From NCBI GenBank assembly GCA_016125385.1, contig WGLV01000033.1:26001-90000 (forward strand): a DNA stretch of 64,000 nt, given 5' to 3'. Below the pieces are notes generated by a model. That model was given only the letters and a program-made list of their open reading frames with translations, did no database searches and was not told the DNA's origin. The translations under genes and the position numbers were made by a program. Below are positions 44,651-54,015 of the stretch, in pieces. Numbering within the stretch: the stretch's first letter is position 1; each line of letters opens with the position of its first letter. Source of the stretch: a bacterium. Its GTDB lineage: Bacteria; Hinthialibacterota; Hinthialibacteria; Hinthialibacterales; Hinthialibacteraceae.

Positions 44651-46027
44651 CTAAAACTTGGAGAACGTCTCCGTCATCTGGTCGATGGTCGATTTCAGCT
44701 TGAGGTCGGTCTCCATCTCTTTTTCGATCTTGTTGCAGGCGAACATCACGGTCGTGTGATCTTTGTTCCCAAAAAAGGTTCCGATTTCAGGAAACGAATG
44801 CTGCGTCAGTTTTCGGCTGAGATACATCGCCACCTGCCGGGGCCGCGCGATCGATCGCGAACGATTTTTGCCGATGATGTCGCTCGGTTTAATGCCAAAA
44901 TGTTCGGCTACCTTCCGCTGAATCTTCTCGATCGAGATTTCCTTGACCGGGCGATCGTAAATCTCGCCCAGCAGGTCTGCGGCCGATTCCACATCGAGAG
45001 GTTCGCTGTGGATGCGCTGATACGCGGTAATCTTGTACAACGCGCCTTCCATTTCGCGGATCGATGAACTGACCTTACTGGCGACGAAGCGCAACACTTC
45101 GTCGGGAATATGAATGTTCATCGCCTCCGACTTGCTGCGCAGAATCGCGATGCGCGTTTCGAAGTCGGGCGGCCCGATGTCGACCAGAAGCCCCCACTCG
45201 AAACGCGAGCGCAAGCGGTCTTCAATCGTCGGGATATCCTTGGGTGGACGATCGCTTGAGATCACGATCTGTTTGCGGCGATTGTGCAACGCATTGAAGG
45301 TATGGAAAAACTCTTCCTGCGTCGATTCTTTCCCCGCCAGAAACTGGATGTCGTCAATCAGCAGGATATCAACGTTACGAAAAGCGGCCTGAAACGAAAG
45401 GCGCGCGTTCCGCTTGATGGCGTCGATGAACATATTGACGAACTGTTCGGCGGAAAGATACGCCACCCGCTTACCCGGATGATTCTGAATCACCGCGTTG
45501 CCGATGGCCTGCATCAGGTGAGTCTTGCCGAGACCGACGCCGCCGTACAGAAACAGCGGGTTGTAGGATTGAGCCGGTTTCTGCGCGACCGCTTCAGCGG
45601 CGGCGTGAGCCATCTTGTTGCTGGAGCCGACCACGAACGATTCGAAGGTGTACTTTTCGTTCAGCGGCTCATACTCGGCCGGCAACGCGTTTTCAGCGCG
45701 CGAAATTTCTTTCTCATCCGGAGAAAGCGTTTCAATCGTGTCTTCGATCGGCCCCATCAACTGTAATGAAACCGTGACCTGATCACGCTCAAGCAGATTG
45801 GCGAAAACGCCTGACAGCAGTTCCTGATACTTCTGTTCAATATATTCCTTGCGGTACGAGTTGGGGACGCCCAGCATCACGTCCTGGCCGTCGTAGCCCA
45901 AAAGGCGAACTTCATCAAACCAATCATCATATTCCTCCTCGGGCAGATGATCGCGCAAAGCCAGTTCAGCGCGGCGCCAGAGGTTTTGATCGACCGAAGA
46001 AGCAACCGTTGATGGACTAATCACCAT
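44651..46027 (-). CDS. dnaA: chromosomal replication initiator DnaA
   Basis: 458 residues from the ATG at 46027, six bases after GGAGGA; an ATG at 46084 is upstream but not favoured. Domain I begins NLWRRAELALRDHLPEEEYD. Domain III has Walker A GGVGLGKTHLMQAIGN and Walker B LLIDDIQFL. Domain IV has RQVAMYLSRKLTQHSFPEIG and FGNKDHTTVMFA, the helix-turn-helix that reads DnaA boxes. It opens oriC and loads the helicase. dnaN is not beside it; the AT-rich region 46028-46740 lies immediately upstream. Confidence 0.96.
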   Translation of the reverse strand: MVISPSTVASSVDQNLWRRAELALRDHLPEEEYDDWFDEVRLLGYDGQDVMLGVPNSYRKEYIEQKYQELLSGVFANLLERDQVTVSLQLMGPIEDTIETLSPDEKEISRAENALPAEYEPLNEKYTFESFVVGSSNKMAHAAAEAVAQKPAQSYNPLFLYGGVGLGKTHLMQAIGNAVIQNHPGKRVAYLSAEQFVNMFIDAIKRNARLSFQAAFRNVDILLIDDIQFLAGKESTQEEFFHTFNALHNRRKQIVISSDRPPKDIPTIEDRLRSRFEWGLLVDIGPPDFETRIAILRSKSEAMNIHIPDEVLRFVASKVSSSIREMEGALYKITAYQRIHSEPLDVESAADLLGEIYDRPVKEISIEKIQRKVAEHFGIKPSDIIGKNRSRSIARPRQVAMYLSRKLTQHSFPEIGTFFGNKDHTTVMFACNKIEKEMETDLKLKSTIDQMTETFSKF

Positions 46028-46315
46028 TTCTCGTCCTCCATTGAGCCTGTATTCCAGCGAAGAAATGCCATTTGATTCATACATAGGTAATGACTCATGC
46101 TCAGTGCGTGTGTGAAATGAACCCTGAAGAGGAACGCTCCACGCTTATGCCGGGCGCGGACCGATCCCGTCGATATTCCCCCATTTCACGCAAATCGTAT
46201 ACATAAAGGATAGAAGATAAGGCTGGTTGTTCCAGCCATCCCAAAAGGTTTCACCAGGAAGGTAAAGTATACCCGCTGGGGATAAAACCGAATTCATACA
46301 CAGGAAACTCCACAG

Positions 46316-46324
46316 TTATCCACA
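46316..46324 (+). promoter_or_regulatory. DnaA box
   Basis: Exact TTATCCACA. Confidence 0.7.
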
Positions 46325-46468
46325 ACTTACTAACAATCTGATTTTTTTAATCTTATGTTGTGCAGAAATAAGTTTTATCACTCTCCGGCTTTCAATGCAA
46401 TAGCTGATTTCCGCACGCATCCTGATTTAACCTGTCAAAGCAAACATAACCGTTTGGCTCCATGAAAC

Positions 46469-46477
46469 TTATCCACA
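46469..46477 (+). promoter_or_regulatory. DnaA box
   Basis: Exact TTATCCACA, 153 bases after the first. Confidence 0.7.
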
Positions 46478-46920
46478 GAAAAAAAAAGTTGCCCCATGGC
46501 TTCGATACAACAGGAAGAAAACTCCAGATGGAATTTAACAATAAATTTATCAGCCATTTACTTTAGCCATTACCCGGCAGAAACATCCTAACAGATTGCA
46601 AACACTACGCTTACTCACAACTTATCAACTAAAAACAGACCATTATTGACTCACTATATCCAGATTTTTCAATCGCTTAATGAACCGGATCGGTCCCCCG
46701 GCAGGCCAATCCGTCGCAATCATCTCATTTAATAGAACTTGTGAACTCGCTTCCTTATCCAGGCAATCGCGATAGACTTATAGTCTCGATCGGAGAAGCT
46801 GAATTTCACGATTGTTTCCGGGATGATGTAACCACGATCGGGCAGCCATCATCAAGTGAAATATGCCGATTCAGCGATTCTTCCTGTAAGAAAACAAACC
46901 TTGACCCTGGAGTCTTTCGT

Positions 46921-47937
46921 ATGACCCGCGTGAATCCTCCGCACCAATCCACTGATTTTCAGAAAGAATACAACGCCGCGCGAGAAACCTGCGCCATTTT
47001 CGCGCTCAATGGTTGGGGAGTAATCCAGTTGACTGGCGGTGACCGTAAACCCTTTCTGCACGGCCTGATCAGTAACGAAGTGAAGGCGTTGTCACAAGGC
47101 GATGGCCGATATGCCCTGATGTTGACCGCCAAAGGGAAGATCATCGCCGATCTGTATGTATTCGATCGAGGCGATGACCTGCTCGTCATCACTCCCGCCG
47201 AAACCGCTCAGACGCTTTTCCAGACGTTTGACAAGTATTTGTTCACCGAAGACGCCCAGTTGCATGACCTCACCTCCAACCAGTGTGTGATCGCCCTGCA
47301 GGGCCCCGCGATGGAGACGGCCGCCGCGAAGGCGTTCGGCGACAGTGCGATTCCTGAAAGGGATTTCGGTATAAGATCGAGTGGCGGCATATCCATCGCA
47401 CGCGTATCGCTGACCGGGGCTCCCGGATTACTGATCGCCGCGCCCCGGGATGAGGCTGAAGACGTGCTGCGAAAATTGAATGATGCGGGAGCGACGCAAG
47501 CCAGCGCGGAGACATTGGAAACGCTGCGAATTGAAGCAGGGATTCCACGCATCGGGTATGAACTGACCGACTCGGTCATTCCACAGGAAGCCGGGCTGTA
47601 TCAGGCGATTTCATTTGAAAAAGGTTGTTATATCGGGCAGGAGGTCGTCGCACGCCTTCATTTCCGCGGCCACGTCAATCGAGAACTGGCTGGATTCACT
47701 CTTGACGGCGACGATGCGCCCTCCTGTCCCGCGACCGTGAAGCACGAAGATAAAGAGACTGGAGTCATCACCAGCGTATGCTGGTCGCCTGCATCAGGAG
47801 GCTGGATCGGCCTTGGTTATTTGCGATGCGCACTACGGAAGGCGGGTAACGAAATGGCGGTCATCGATCAATCGGGCAATGTGTTTAAAGCCCGCGTGGC
47901 GGATATACCATTCAGCCAAACAAAAGGGGCGGTCTGA
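46921..47937 (+). CDS. ygfZ: YgfZ/GcvT-like folate-binding protein
   Basis: 338 residues from the ATG at 46921, eight bases after GGAG; an upstream ATG at 46741 adds 60 residues without family similarity. Conserved: FLHGLISNEVKALSQGDGRY, LTAKGKIIADLYVF and the YgfZ signature KGCYIGQEVVARLHFRGHVN with its Cys. YgfZ uses tetrahydrofolate and helps make or repair Fe-S clusters in some enzymes. Convergent with hisI across a shared terminator. Confidence 0.88.
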   Translation: MTRVNPPHQSTDFQKEYNAARETCAIFALNGWGVIQLTGGDRKPFLHGLISNEVKALSQGDGRYALMLTAKGKIIADLYVFDRGDDLLVITPAETAQTLFQTFDKYLFTEDAQLHDLTSNQCVIALQGPAMETAAAKAFGDSAIPERDFGIRSSGGISIARVSLTGAPGLLIAAPRDEAEDVLRKLNDAGATQASAETLETLRIEAGIPRIGYELTDSVIPQEAGLYQAISFEKGCYIGQEVVARLHFRGHVNRELAGFTLDGDDAPSCPATVKHEDKETGVITSVCWSPASGGWIGLGYLRCALRKAGNEMAVIDQSGNVFKARVADIPFSQTKGAV

Positions 47938-47947
47938 ACACCGCCCC
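47914..47947 (-). terminator. terminator shared by ygfZ and hisI
   Basis: GGGGCGGT (47926-47933) and ACCGCCCC (47940-47947) form an 8-bp stem with a 6-base loop that includes part of the ygfZ stop. Minus-strand continuation is TTTTGTTTGG, so it mainly ends hisI transcripts. Confidence 0.7.
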
Positions 47948-47976
47948 CCGTATTTATTGGATTCATATATTTCGAT

Positions 47977-48453
47977 TTACTTTTTTCCGTACACCGCTTC
48001 AGGGTCGAACTTTCTTTCATCATCCACCACGCGCAGATTCAATGGCGAAGTCATCCCCTGTTTTAACGCGGCGTCGCCGAATGGAACCGCCCGGTAAAAG
48101 CAAGACCGGCGTCCGGTGTGACAAGCCGCGTCGCCCGCCTGCTCGACCTTTAAAACCAGGCAATCCTGATCGCAATCGATCAAAATCTCCCTGATCTTCT
48201 GCGTGTTTCCGCTGGTCTGTCCTTTATGCCAGATTTCGCTCCGGCTGCGGCTCCAATAAACCGCTTCGCCGATCTCAATGGTCATTTTGAGCGTTTCAGC
48301 GTTCATAAAAGCGACCATCAAAACCTCGTTGGTTTTCCAGTCACAGGCGACGGCGGTAATCAGGCCGTTGGCGTCGAATTTAGGCGCGAGTTGCTGCGTC
48401 TCATCGGCTTTACCGGCTTGCGCGCGATCCGCGAAAATCGCAGGGTTGGTCAT
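47977..48453 (-). CDS. hisI: phosphoribosyl-AMP cyclohydrolase
   Basis: 158 residues. AFMNAETLKMT, YWSRSRSEIWHKG, DCDQDCLVLKVEQAG and the Cys/His metal site ACHTGRRSCFYR are the HisI signatures. Opens the adenine ring of PR-AMP in histidine synthesis, in the cytosol. It has a C-terminal tail of about 35 residues and no fused HisE domain. No other his gene is in the window, so the pathway is scattered. Confidence 0.92.
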   Translation of the reverse strand: MTNPAIFADRAQAGKADETQQLAPKFDANGLITAVACDWKTNEVLMVAFMNAETLKMTIEIGEAVYWSRSRSEIWHKGQTSGNTQKIREILIDCDQDCLVLKVEQAGDAACHTGRRSCFYRAVPFGDAALKQGMTSPLNLRVVDDERKFDPEAVYGKK

Positions 48454-48503
48454 CGTACAATCCTCCAGAGAAGTGTCTGCTTACAGTGTAGCCGAGGGGT
48501 GAG

Positions 48504-49025
48504 TCAGTCAGAACGATCACAACCACCGTCGATGCGAATCGCCTGAATTTTTTGATACAGCCGTTCAAACTCATCGCCCCAACCGGCATATTCGGCCACC
48601 TCGCGCGTCTCGGTCTCGCTCATCGGGATAAACTTTCCCTCCCCGGTGCAGACCACGCGCCCCTCCAGCGTCTCGATCGCGCCTGATGCGAGAATCATAC
48701 GCTTTTTATCGGCGATCAGTTCGCTGTAAGCACGCAAGGGTTCACCGGCTTTCGCGGGCGATTTATACCGGATCGTCATTTCCGCCGTCACACACATCAC
48801 CGGACGCGACAGAATCGACGCCCAACCCATGCACTCGTCCATCAGGGTCGCCAGTACGCCGCCATGAGTTACATCTCGAAACCCCGAGTATCGCGGCGGC
48901 GGCGTAAACTCGGCTTCGATCCGGTCATACGTATAATAAAAAACGACGTCGAGCCCCGCTGGATTGTCGCATCCACAAACGAAACAATCGCCGTAGCGAG
49001 GCAACGCGATTCGATCCTGATTCAT
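48504..49025 (-). CDS. hotdog-fold thioesterase (PaaI-like)
   Basis: 173 residues from the ATG at 49025, eight bases after AAGGA; a longer frame starts at 49073. Hotdog signatures: FRDVTHGGVLATLMDECMGW and VMCVTAEMTIRYKSPAKAGE, with Asp in LATLMDE as a typical catalytic acid. N-terminal CFVCGCDNPAG with Cys pairs may bind a metal or may be a structural loop. It probably cleaves an acyl-CoA. Substrate unknown. Confidence 0.8.
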   Translation of the reverse strand: MNQDRIALPRYGDCFVCGCDNPAGLDVVFYYTYDRIEAEFTPPPRYSGFRDVTHGGVLATLMDECMGWASILSRPVMCVTAEMTIRYKSPAKAGEPLRAYSELIADKKRMILASGAIETLEGRVVCTGEGKFIPMSETETREVAEYAGWGDEFERLYQKIQAIRIDGGCDRSD

Positions 49026-49150
49026 GACTGATTTCCTTTTAACCTCTTCAATTGAAGCGCTCAGGCTTCGCATATTTATTTTGAGATCGATGCGTTATCC
49101 TATAGCAGAAAACGCATTGCATACTGTAACGGGAAGAGAAACATTTCAAA

Positions 49151-50980
49151 ATGAGTGAATCACGAGAAGCGGATCGGCCGCGCCGGGCTTCGGATGCTAT
49201 GCTGCGGCGCGCTCAATCCCGTTGGCCGGCTCTGCTTCGGCGCATTCCCGCGTTACGGCGAATCTGGGGTGAAACACCCCCGTTTGAGCAGGTACGGTTT
49301 CCGCATGAAAGCAGCCTGAATCCACTCAACCAGCAGCGGAGAGCAATCGAGCACGCGACGGGAGATGGCAAGCGAATGCTGATCGTCTCCGGTCTCGGAT
49401 TCGGCCACGCTCTGGACGCCGTGTTTGACGCGCTGCAAAAGCATCCCCGCGCGGCCGCCTGCATGATCGAGCCCGATCCAAACGCCTGGCTCACAGCGGC
49501 GATGATCGCTGAAAGCGATAACGCCTTTGACCATCCCCGGATCGATCTGTTCGGCGGAGAGGGCGCCAGCAACAGCGCGTTTGAATTTATCAAACAGAAT
49601 TATCTGTATTTGCTGCCTGCTGATGATTTTGCATATCTGATGGGCGCTTTACCCTTCGATGCGGATACCGCACGCCGGTATCAGGAGATCGCACGAGAGC
49701 TCTGTGGAAAGATTGTAAACGAATCATCGCGGTTCAATGAAATCGCTTCGGCTTTTACTCAGCGGGTTTCAAACCCTCTTGCTGATCTTCCACGCCGCGT
49801 GTGGAGCTGCGGACATCGCGACGCATACGTCCATCTCCCATTGCTGCGCGCCTTCATGCAGGGCTTTGAACGAATTGGGCTGCACGCCGCACTCAGCGAA
49901 TTCGACGACGGCTTCACCGCCCCGTTCCGCACGGCGGGCGAATTGCTTTCGGCCCGGCCAGAGTTGATTTTCACCATCAATGCATGGCCCGCCGCCCTGC
50001 TGGAAGACCTCGGAATTGAAGCGTCCATCGTGCGCGATATGAAAATACCGCGCGCCTGCTGGATGACCGACGACGCGGCGATGTATGACGATCCGCCGGC
50101 GGCATCGCCTTTTTTTGAAAACGATTCCATCTTCTGCGCCGACCGGTCGTATCTCCCCTGGATTCAACAATGGACGCAGCGCGCGTTTTTTCTGCCCGCC
50201 GCGACCATGCTGAAACATGAAGGAGTTCATGATTCTCGCTTCGCGGCGCCCGTGAGTTATATCGGGTCATTACCTGACGTCCATGGCGATTTCCTCGCGT
50301 TTTCCGTACTCACGCAAGAGATTCTTAGAGAGATTGAGCGCCGCAAACGTTTGGAACGCACCGAGCGTTTCACCACGCTGTTGGCTGAAGCATCCCCTTC
50401 CTCTGAATCCAGGTCTCAATTGAATCACGCGGCGATGCGCTTCACCGAAAACAGCCCGAAGACCTTCTGCAACGCGGACGCCCGCCTCGAATATTTTCTC
50501 TACGCGACGGCGACGTACATCCGCCGCGTGGATGCGGCTACCGCGTTTCTTCCGCTCGGGTTGCGCGTATTCGGCCCGCCGGCGTGGCGCGACGTCCTGC
50601 CCGGCGGATTCAAAGACCGCTACGGCGGGTTCGTCGGGCATGGCGACCTGGCCAACGCATACGCCTCGGCGGGCTGTACGCTGAACCTGCACAGCCATCA
50701 ATGCCCAACCTGCCTTAACACGCGCGACTTCGACGTATTGAGGGCGGGCGGCGTATGTCTGGGCGATTGGGTTGAAGACCACCTTCGCGGTATGCTTATG
50801 CCGGGCGATGAAACGCTCTGTTTCGATTCCATAGAAGAAGGCGTCGATCTGGCTTCACGAATTCAGCATGACGCCGCCGAACGAGAGAAAATTCGCGTCG
50901 CGGGCATGAAGCGCGTCATGGAAGATCACACCTACGAACACCGCGCCAGAGCACTGCTCAACGCATTGATCGACAACTGA
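49151..50980 (+). CDS. CgeB-like glycosyltransferase with N-terminal extra domain
   Basis: 609 residues. The C-terminal part has HQCPTCLNTRDFDVLRAGG, GDETLCFDSIEEGVDLASRI and YEHRARALLNAL, the nucleotide-sugar region of CgeB-type GT-B glycosyltransferases. The N-terminal half contains GDGKRMLIVSGLGFGHALDA and CMIEPDPNAWLTA, as in proteins with a MAF-like or methyltransferase-like head domain. Likely a sugar transferase for a surface or cytoplasmic glycan. Followed 15 bases later by the CMD-like gene. Confidence 0.65.
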   Translation: MSESREADRPRRASDAMLRRAQSRWPALLRRIPALRRIWGETPPFEQVRFPHESSLNPLNQQRRAIEHATGDGKRMLIVSGLGFGHALDAVFDALQKHPRAAACMIEPDPNAWLTAAMIAESDNAFDHPRIDLFGGEGASNSAFEFIKQNYLYLLPADDFAYLMGALPFDADTARRYQEIARELCGKIVNESSRFNEIASAFTQRVSNPLADLPRRVWSCGHRDAYVHLPLLRAFMQGFERIGLHAALSEFDDGFTAPFRTAGELLSARPELIFTINAWPAALLEDLGIEASIVRDMKIPRACWMTDDAAMYDDPPAASPFFENDSIFCADRSYLPWIQQWTQRAFFLPAATMLKHEGVHDSRFAAPVSYIGSLPDVHGDFLAFSVLTQEILREIERRKRLERTERFTTLLAEASPSSESRSQLNHAAMRFTENSPKTFCNADARLEYFLYATATYIRRVDAATAFLPLGLRVFGPPAWRDVLPGGFKDRYGGFVGHGDLANAYASAGCTLNLHSHQCPTCLNTRDFDVLRAGGVCLGDWVEDHLRGMLMPGDETLCFDSIEEGVDLASRIQHDAAEREKIRVAGMKRVMEDHTYEHRARALLNALIDN

Positions 50981-50995
50981 AAAAAGGGAGACAAT

Positions 50996-51556
50996 ATGGC
51001 TCGCATCGAATCGAAACCCGAAAAAGATTATCCCTTTCTGATCCGCTGGCTGTTCAAGAAGCAGAAGCAAAAATACGGACAGACGCTTGAACCCGCTAAA
51101 CTCTGGGCTCGATCGCCGTGGCTATTTCTTGGCGTAGCCACGCTGTTCGGGGCGCTCGATCGCAAGAGCTCGCCCATCGATCCGGCCTTGCGCGCGTTGA
51201 TCACGGTGCGCGTTTCGCAAATCAACTGGTGCCGCTTCTGCGTTGATATCAACTCCGCCACGGTCTTGCAGCGCGGCGCGGAGATGGAAAAACTGAACGA
51301 TCTCGCCCGGTTTCGTGAAAGCCCGCATTACGATGATCGAGAAAAACTCGCGCTGGAATACGCCGAAGCGATGACGCTGGGCAACCAGCCGCCCTCCGGA
51401 GAGATGGTGGCGCGGCTGAAAGAAATGTATTCCGAAGATGAAATTGTGGAGATGACGGGGCTGATCGCGTTTCAGAATCTGTCGAGCCGCTTTAACGCCG
51501 CGCTCGACGTGGAACCGCAAGGGTTTTGCCAATCGCCGCCCCAGCCGGGGGAATGA
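50996..51556 (+). CDS. carboxymuconolactone-decarboxylase-family protein
   Basis: 186 residues. LRALITVRVSQINWCRFCVDINSA corresponds to the AhpD/CMD helix with a CxxC pair; the usual nearby His (CxxCxxxH) is Asn. REKLALEYAEAMT and EDEIVEMTGLIAFQNLSSRF are the later family helices. AhpD-like proteins use the CxxC for peroxidase-linked disulfide work. The missing His makes activity unsure. Ends near a run of unassigned sequence before 51633. Confidence 0.78.
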   Translation: MARIESKPEKDYPFLIRWLFKKQKQKYGQTLEPAKLWARSPWLFLGVATLFGALDRKSSPIDPALRALITVRVSQINWCRFCVDINSATVLQRGAEMEKLNDLARFRESPHYDDREKLALEYAEAMTLGNQPPSGEMVARLKEMYSEDEIVEMTGLIAFQNLSSRFNAALDVEPQGFCQSPPQPGE

Positions 51557-51632
51557 ATGAATTCATTAATCCTACAAAGGACGCAATCTAATGTGATCGA
51601 CAAAAGCACACACGATGGTTGTTTGATTCATT

Positions 51633-51842
51633 TTACTTTTTATGGGGAATCGGCTTATTTTCAGATGAAGAGTAGCCACCGTTTTTCTCCGGAGGCTCAG
51701 GCCAAGGGCCCGGCGGCGTCACTTCGTACAAAACGTTGTCTCGTTTCGCTTTATCTATAATATTGAAAGCATTATCAACCGTCGCAGTAGAATGTTCGTC
51801 CCGATCACCGAACCCGAATAGTCTGGTTAAAACCGTCGTCAT
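51633..51842 (-). CDS. small protein with a PPGPWPEPP motif
   Basis: 69 residues from the ATG at 51842, five bases after GGAGG. A short hydrophobic start (MTTVLTRLFGFGD) is followed by a helix (TVDNAFNIIDKAKRDNV) and YEVTPPGPWPEPPEKNGGYS, then a Ser/Lys-rich tail. The Pro-rich segment is striking and likely functional. It lies 43 bases downstream of the SLATT-like membrane protein on the same strand, so the two are probably co-transcribed. I recognise no named family. Confidence 0.62.
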   Translation of the reverse strand: MTTVLTRLFGFGDRDEHSTATVDNAFNIIDKAKRDNVLYEVTPPGPWPEPPEKNGGYSSSENKPIPHKK

Positions 51843-51885
51843 GACAACCTCCATTCATGAAAATCAAGTTCACAGATTAAATGGC

Positions 51886-52371
51886 TTACTCAACTTGCTT
51901 CTCATGCTTTTTCCTGATCGTATTATAGCATCGCTCCCTTAAGGATTCCTTCATTGGCAATAAAAATTCCTCTTTCTGCGCTTTTACTAAAATTTCTCCC
52001 ACGCTATCCAATTCATTATCCAACATCCCTGTTTCCAAATAGGAATCGATATTCAGCCAAAGTTTTTCGGAAACATTAGAGATTTCAATCCACTGAGACC
52101 TAACAGAGGCGATCTTTTGAAGGCTGTCCGGCCAATTGATGATTGATAACACAATTGACAGCAATGCCGTCACAGAAGAGCACACTTTCCAGAGCAATGG
52201 GTAATCCGCCACCAGCCAGCTTGCAACGGTCCCGGATGAGACGACCGCGATAATAATTCTCAAGCAACGGTCTCGAAACGAAATCAGCCCCGCAAGACGC
52301 GACCAGTACAATACGTTATATTCAGCGCGAAGTTTTAGTTCCCATACGTATTTTCGTTTATCTTCATTCAT
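51886..52371 (-). CDS. two-helix membrane protein, SLATT-like
   Basis: 161 residues. An N-terminal helix (KYVWELKLRAEYNVLYWSR), two membrane helices (about 36-54 and 59-79), and a long cytosolic helical region (SQWIEISNVSEKLWLNID) give the layout of SLATT domains, the two-helix effectors of predicted nucleotide-second-messenger defence systems. There is no SMODS, SLOG or other sensor gene nearby. The layout rather than residue identity supports the call. A small Pro-rich protein follows. Confidence 0.55.
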   Translation of the reverse strand: MNEDKRKYVWELKLRAEYNVLYWSRLAGLISFRDRCLRIIIAVVSSGTVASWLVADYPLLWKVCSSVTALLSIVLSIINWPDSLQKIASVRSQWIEISNVSEKLWLNIDSYLETGMLDNELDSVGEILVKAQKEEFLLPMKESLRERCYNTIRKKHEKQVE

Positions 52372-52462
52372 TCATAAAAACCCCACCGCAAAATTGAACT
52401 ATTATGGATGAAACTTTCTATTCAGATCAAGGCGAATTTCTACAAAAAACAAACACGGCTCA

Positions 52463-52495
52463 TCGAATAAAAAAAGGCGGCCGAGGCCGCCTTTT
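52463..52495 (-). terminator. terminator of the nuo operon
   Basis: AAAAGGCGGCC (52472-52482) and GGCCGCCTTTT (52485-52495) form an 11-bp stem. On the minus strand it is followed by TTTTTTTATTC. It lies 23 bases past nuoN. Confidence 0.92.
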
Positions 52496-52517
52496 CAGTT
52501 AGTATGATCGAGGTGAA

Positions 52518-53999
52518 TTACTGCATCAGGTGAGCGCAGTAGCGAGCGTATTCAACCAGCGGATTCCAGAACACGCCGAAATACAACACCGGCGCGGCCA
52601 TGACGATTAAGATCAATCCCGCCAGTGGACTCGAATGGACCGCGGGCTCCGTTTCGGAACTGGTTTCGAGATACATCGCCTTGATGATGCGCGCGTAATA
52701 GTACAAAGACAGCACCGAGTTCAACACGCCAATCACAGCAAGCCAGTACAGCTTCTGCTGCAGGACGGCGTAAAAAAGATATAACTTGCCGACGAAACCC
52801 GCCGTGGGCGGCAGGCCCACCAGCGAAAAGAGCGCGAGCGTCATCATAAAAGCGGCCACAGGCGCGCCGCGCCACAAGCCGCGGAACCCGGCGATGCGTT
52901 CCGTCCCGAGCGATTCGCTCACGACGAGAATCACGAAAAAGGCGGTCATGTTGGTGAACAGGTACATCACCAGATAAAAGATCACCGCCTCCACGCCGGT
53001 CGACGTCATCAGCGACACGCCCATCAGCAAGTAGCCCGCGTGCGCAACGCCTGAATACGCCAGCAGGCGCTTGAGATTGGTTTGCGGATACGCGCCGATG
53101 TTGCCCACCGTCATGGTGATCGCCGATAAAACCGCGATGGTCAGCCCCCAATCGAAGTGAAGCGGCGCCAGCGTAGCCCAACCGCCTTCGGCGGGCTGCA
53201 TAAAGACCGAAAAGAAAAAGCGGATCAGCAGCGCGAAGCCCGTACCCTTTGACGCGACGGAAAGAAACGCCGTCACCGCCGTTGGAGCGCCTTCGTAGAC
53301 GTCCGGCGCCCAGAAATGGAACGGGACCATCGCAACTTTGTAGCCGACGCCCACCAATACCATCAGCAGCGCCAGAAACGCGATGGGTTCGATTCCACTC
53401 CCCGCGCCCGCCAGTGCGGAACGCACCGCTTCAAAACTGGTCCCGCCGGTCAGGCCGTACAGCAGGCTGATTCCAAACAGCATGATTCCCGTCGAGACGC
53501 CGCCGTACAGTACGAATTTGAGCGAGGCTTCTTCAGAGGGGCCGATCTTGCGCGAAAAGCCCGCCATGACGTATGACCCCAGGCTCATCAGTTCAAGCGA
53601 CAGATAAATCATCAGCAGATCTCTCGACGCGGCCACCAGGCACATGCCGATACAGACGCAGAGAATGATCACGCAGAACTCGCCTTTTTTAAAACGGGCG
53701 ACCTCGCGGCTGACGATGACCATCGCCGTCGTCACGCCGGTGCAGAAGATGAAAAATCCCTTGAAAAACGCGCCGAACGGATCGTGAATCAATATCCCGT
53801 TAAACAGCGGAGTTGAAGGCAATGAGTACAGGGTGAAATGCGCCAGAAACGCCGCCACGCATCCAACGAACGCGAAGTTGGCGGGCGGGTCGAAGCCCTC
53901 GCGCTCTCCGCCCAGCACGTCGGCGAATAAAACCGCCAGCACCGTCGCGGTGAGGATCAGCTCCGGGATAAAATAGGCCAGACTCTCGATGTTGCCCAT
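52518..53999 (-). CDS. nuoN: NADH-quinone oxidoreductase subunit N
   Basis: 493 residues, about 13-14 helices. GVGYKVAMVPFHFWAPDVYE is the conserved antiporter-like loop with its key Lys, and NLKRLLAYSGVAHAGYLLMG is the following signature. It is one of three proton-pumping subunits of complex I and the last gene of the operon before the terminator. Confidence 0.95.
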   Translation of the reverse strand: MGNIESLAYFIPELILTATVLAVLFADVLGGEREGFDPPANFAFVGCVAAFLAHFTLYSLPSTPLFNGILIHDPFGAFFKGFFIFCTGVTTAMVIVSREVARFKKGEFCVIILCVCIGMCLVAASRDLLMIYLSLELMSLGSYVMAGFSRKIGPSEEASLKFVLYGGVSTGIMLFGISLLYGLTGGTSFEAVRSALAGAGSGIEPIAFLALLMVLVGVGYKVAMVPFHFWAPDVYEGAPTAVTAFLSVASKGTGFALLIRFFFSVFMQPAEGGWATLAPLHFDWGLTIAVLSAITMTVGNIGAYPQTNLKRLLAYSGVAHAGYLLMGVSLMTSTGVEAVIFYLVMYLFTNMTAFFVILVVSESLGTERIAGFRGLWRGAPVAAFMMTLALFSLVGLPPTAGFVGKLYLFYAVLQQKLYWLAVIGVLNSVLSLYYYARIIKAMYLETSSETEPAVHSSPLAGLILIVMAAPVLYFGVFWNPLVEYARYCAHLMQ

Positions 54000-54015
54000 G
54001 ACTGCTTCTTCCTTA

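Larger units (their letters stand above)
46028..46740. other. oriC-like region next to dnaA
   Basis: A long AT-rich gap with no gene. It has two perfect DnaA boxes (TTATCCACA at 46316-46324 and 46469-46477), a one-mismatch box on the other strand (46277-46285), and weaker ones near 46611-46630. T-tracts such as ATTTTTTTAATC near 46340 could be the unwinding element. Location beside dnaA and the boxes suggest the replication origin. Confidence 0.6.

Noticed and set aside
51557..51760. 67-codon plus-strand frame over the Pro-rich protein
   Set aside because: No ribosome site that fits, and the minus-strand frame has a strong one.
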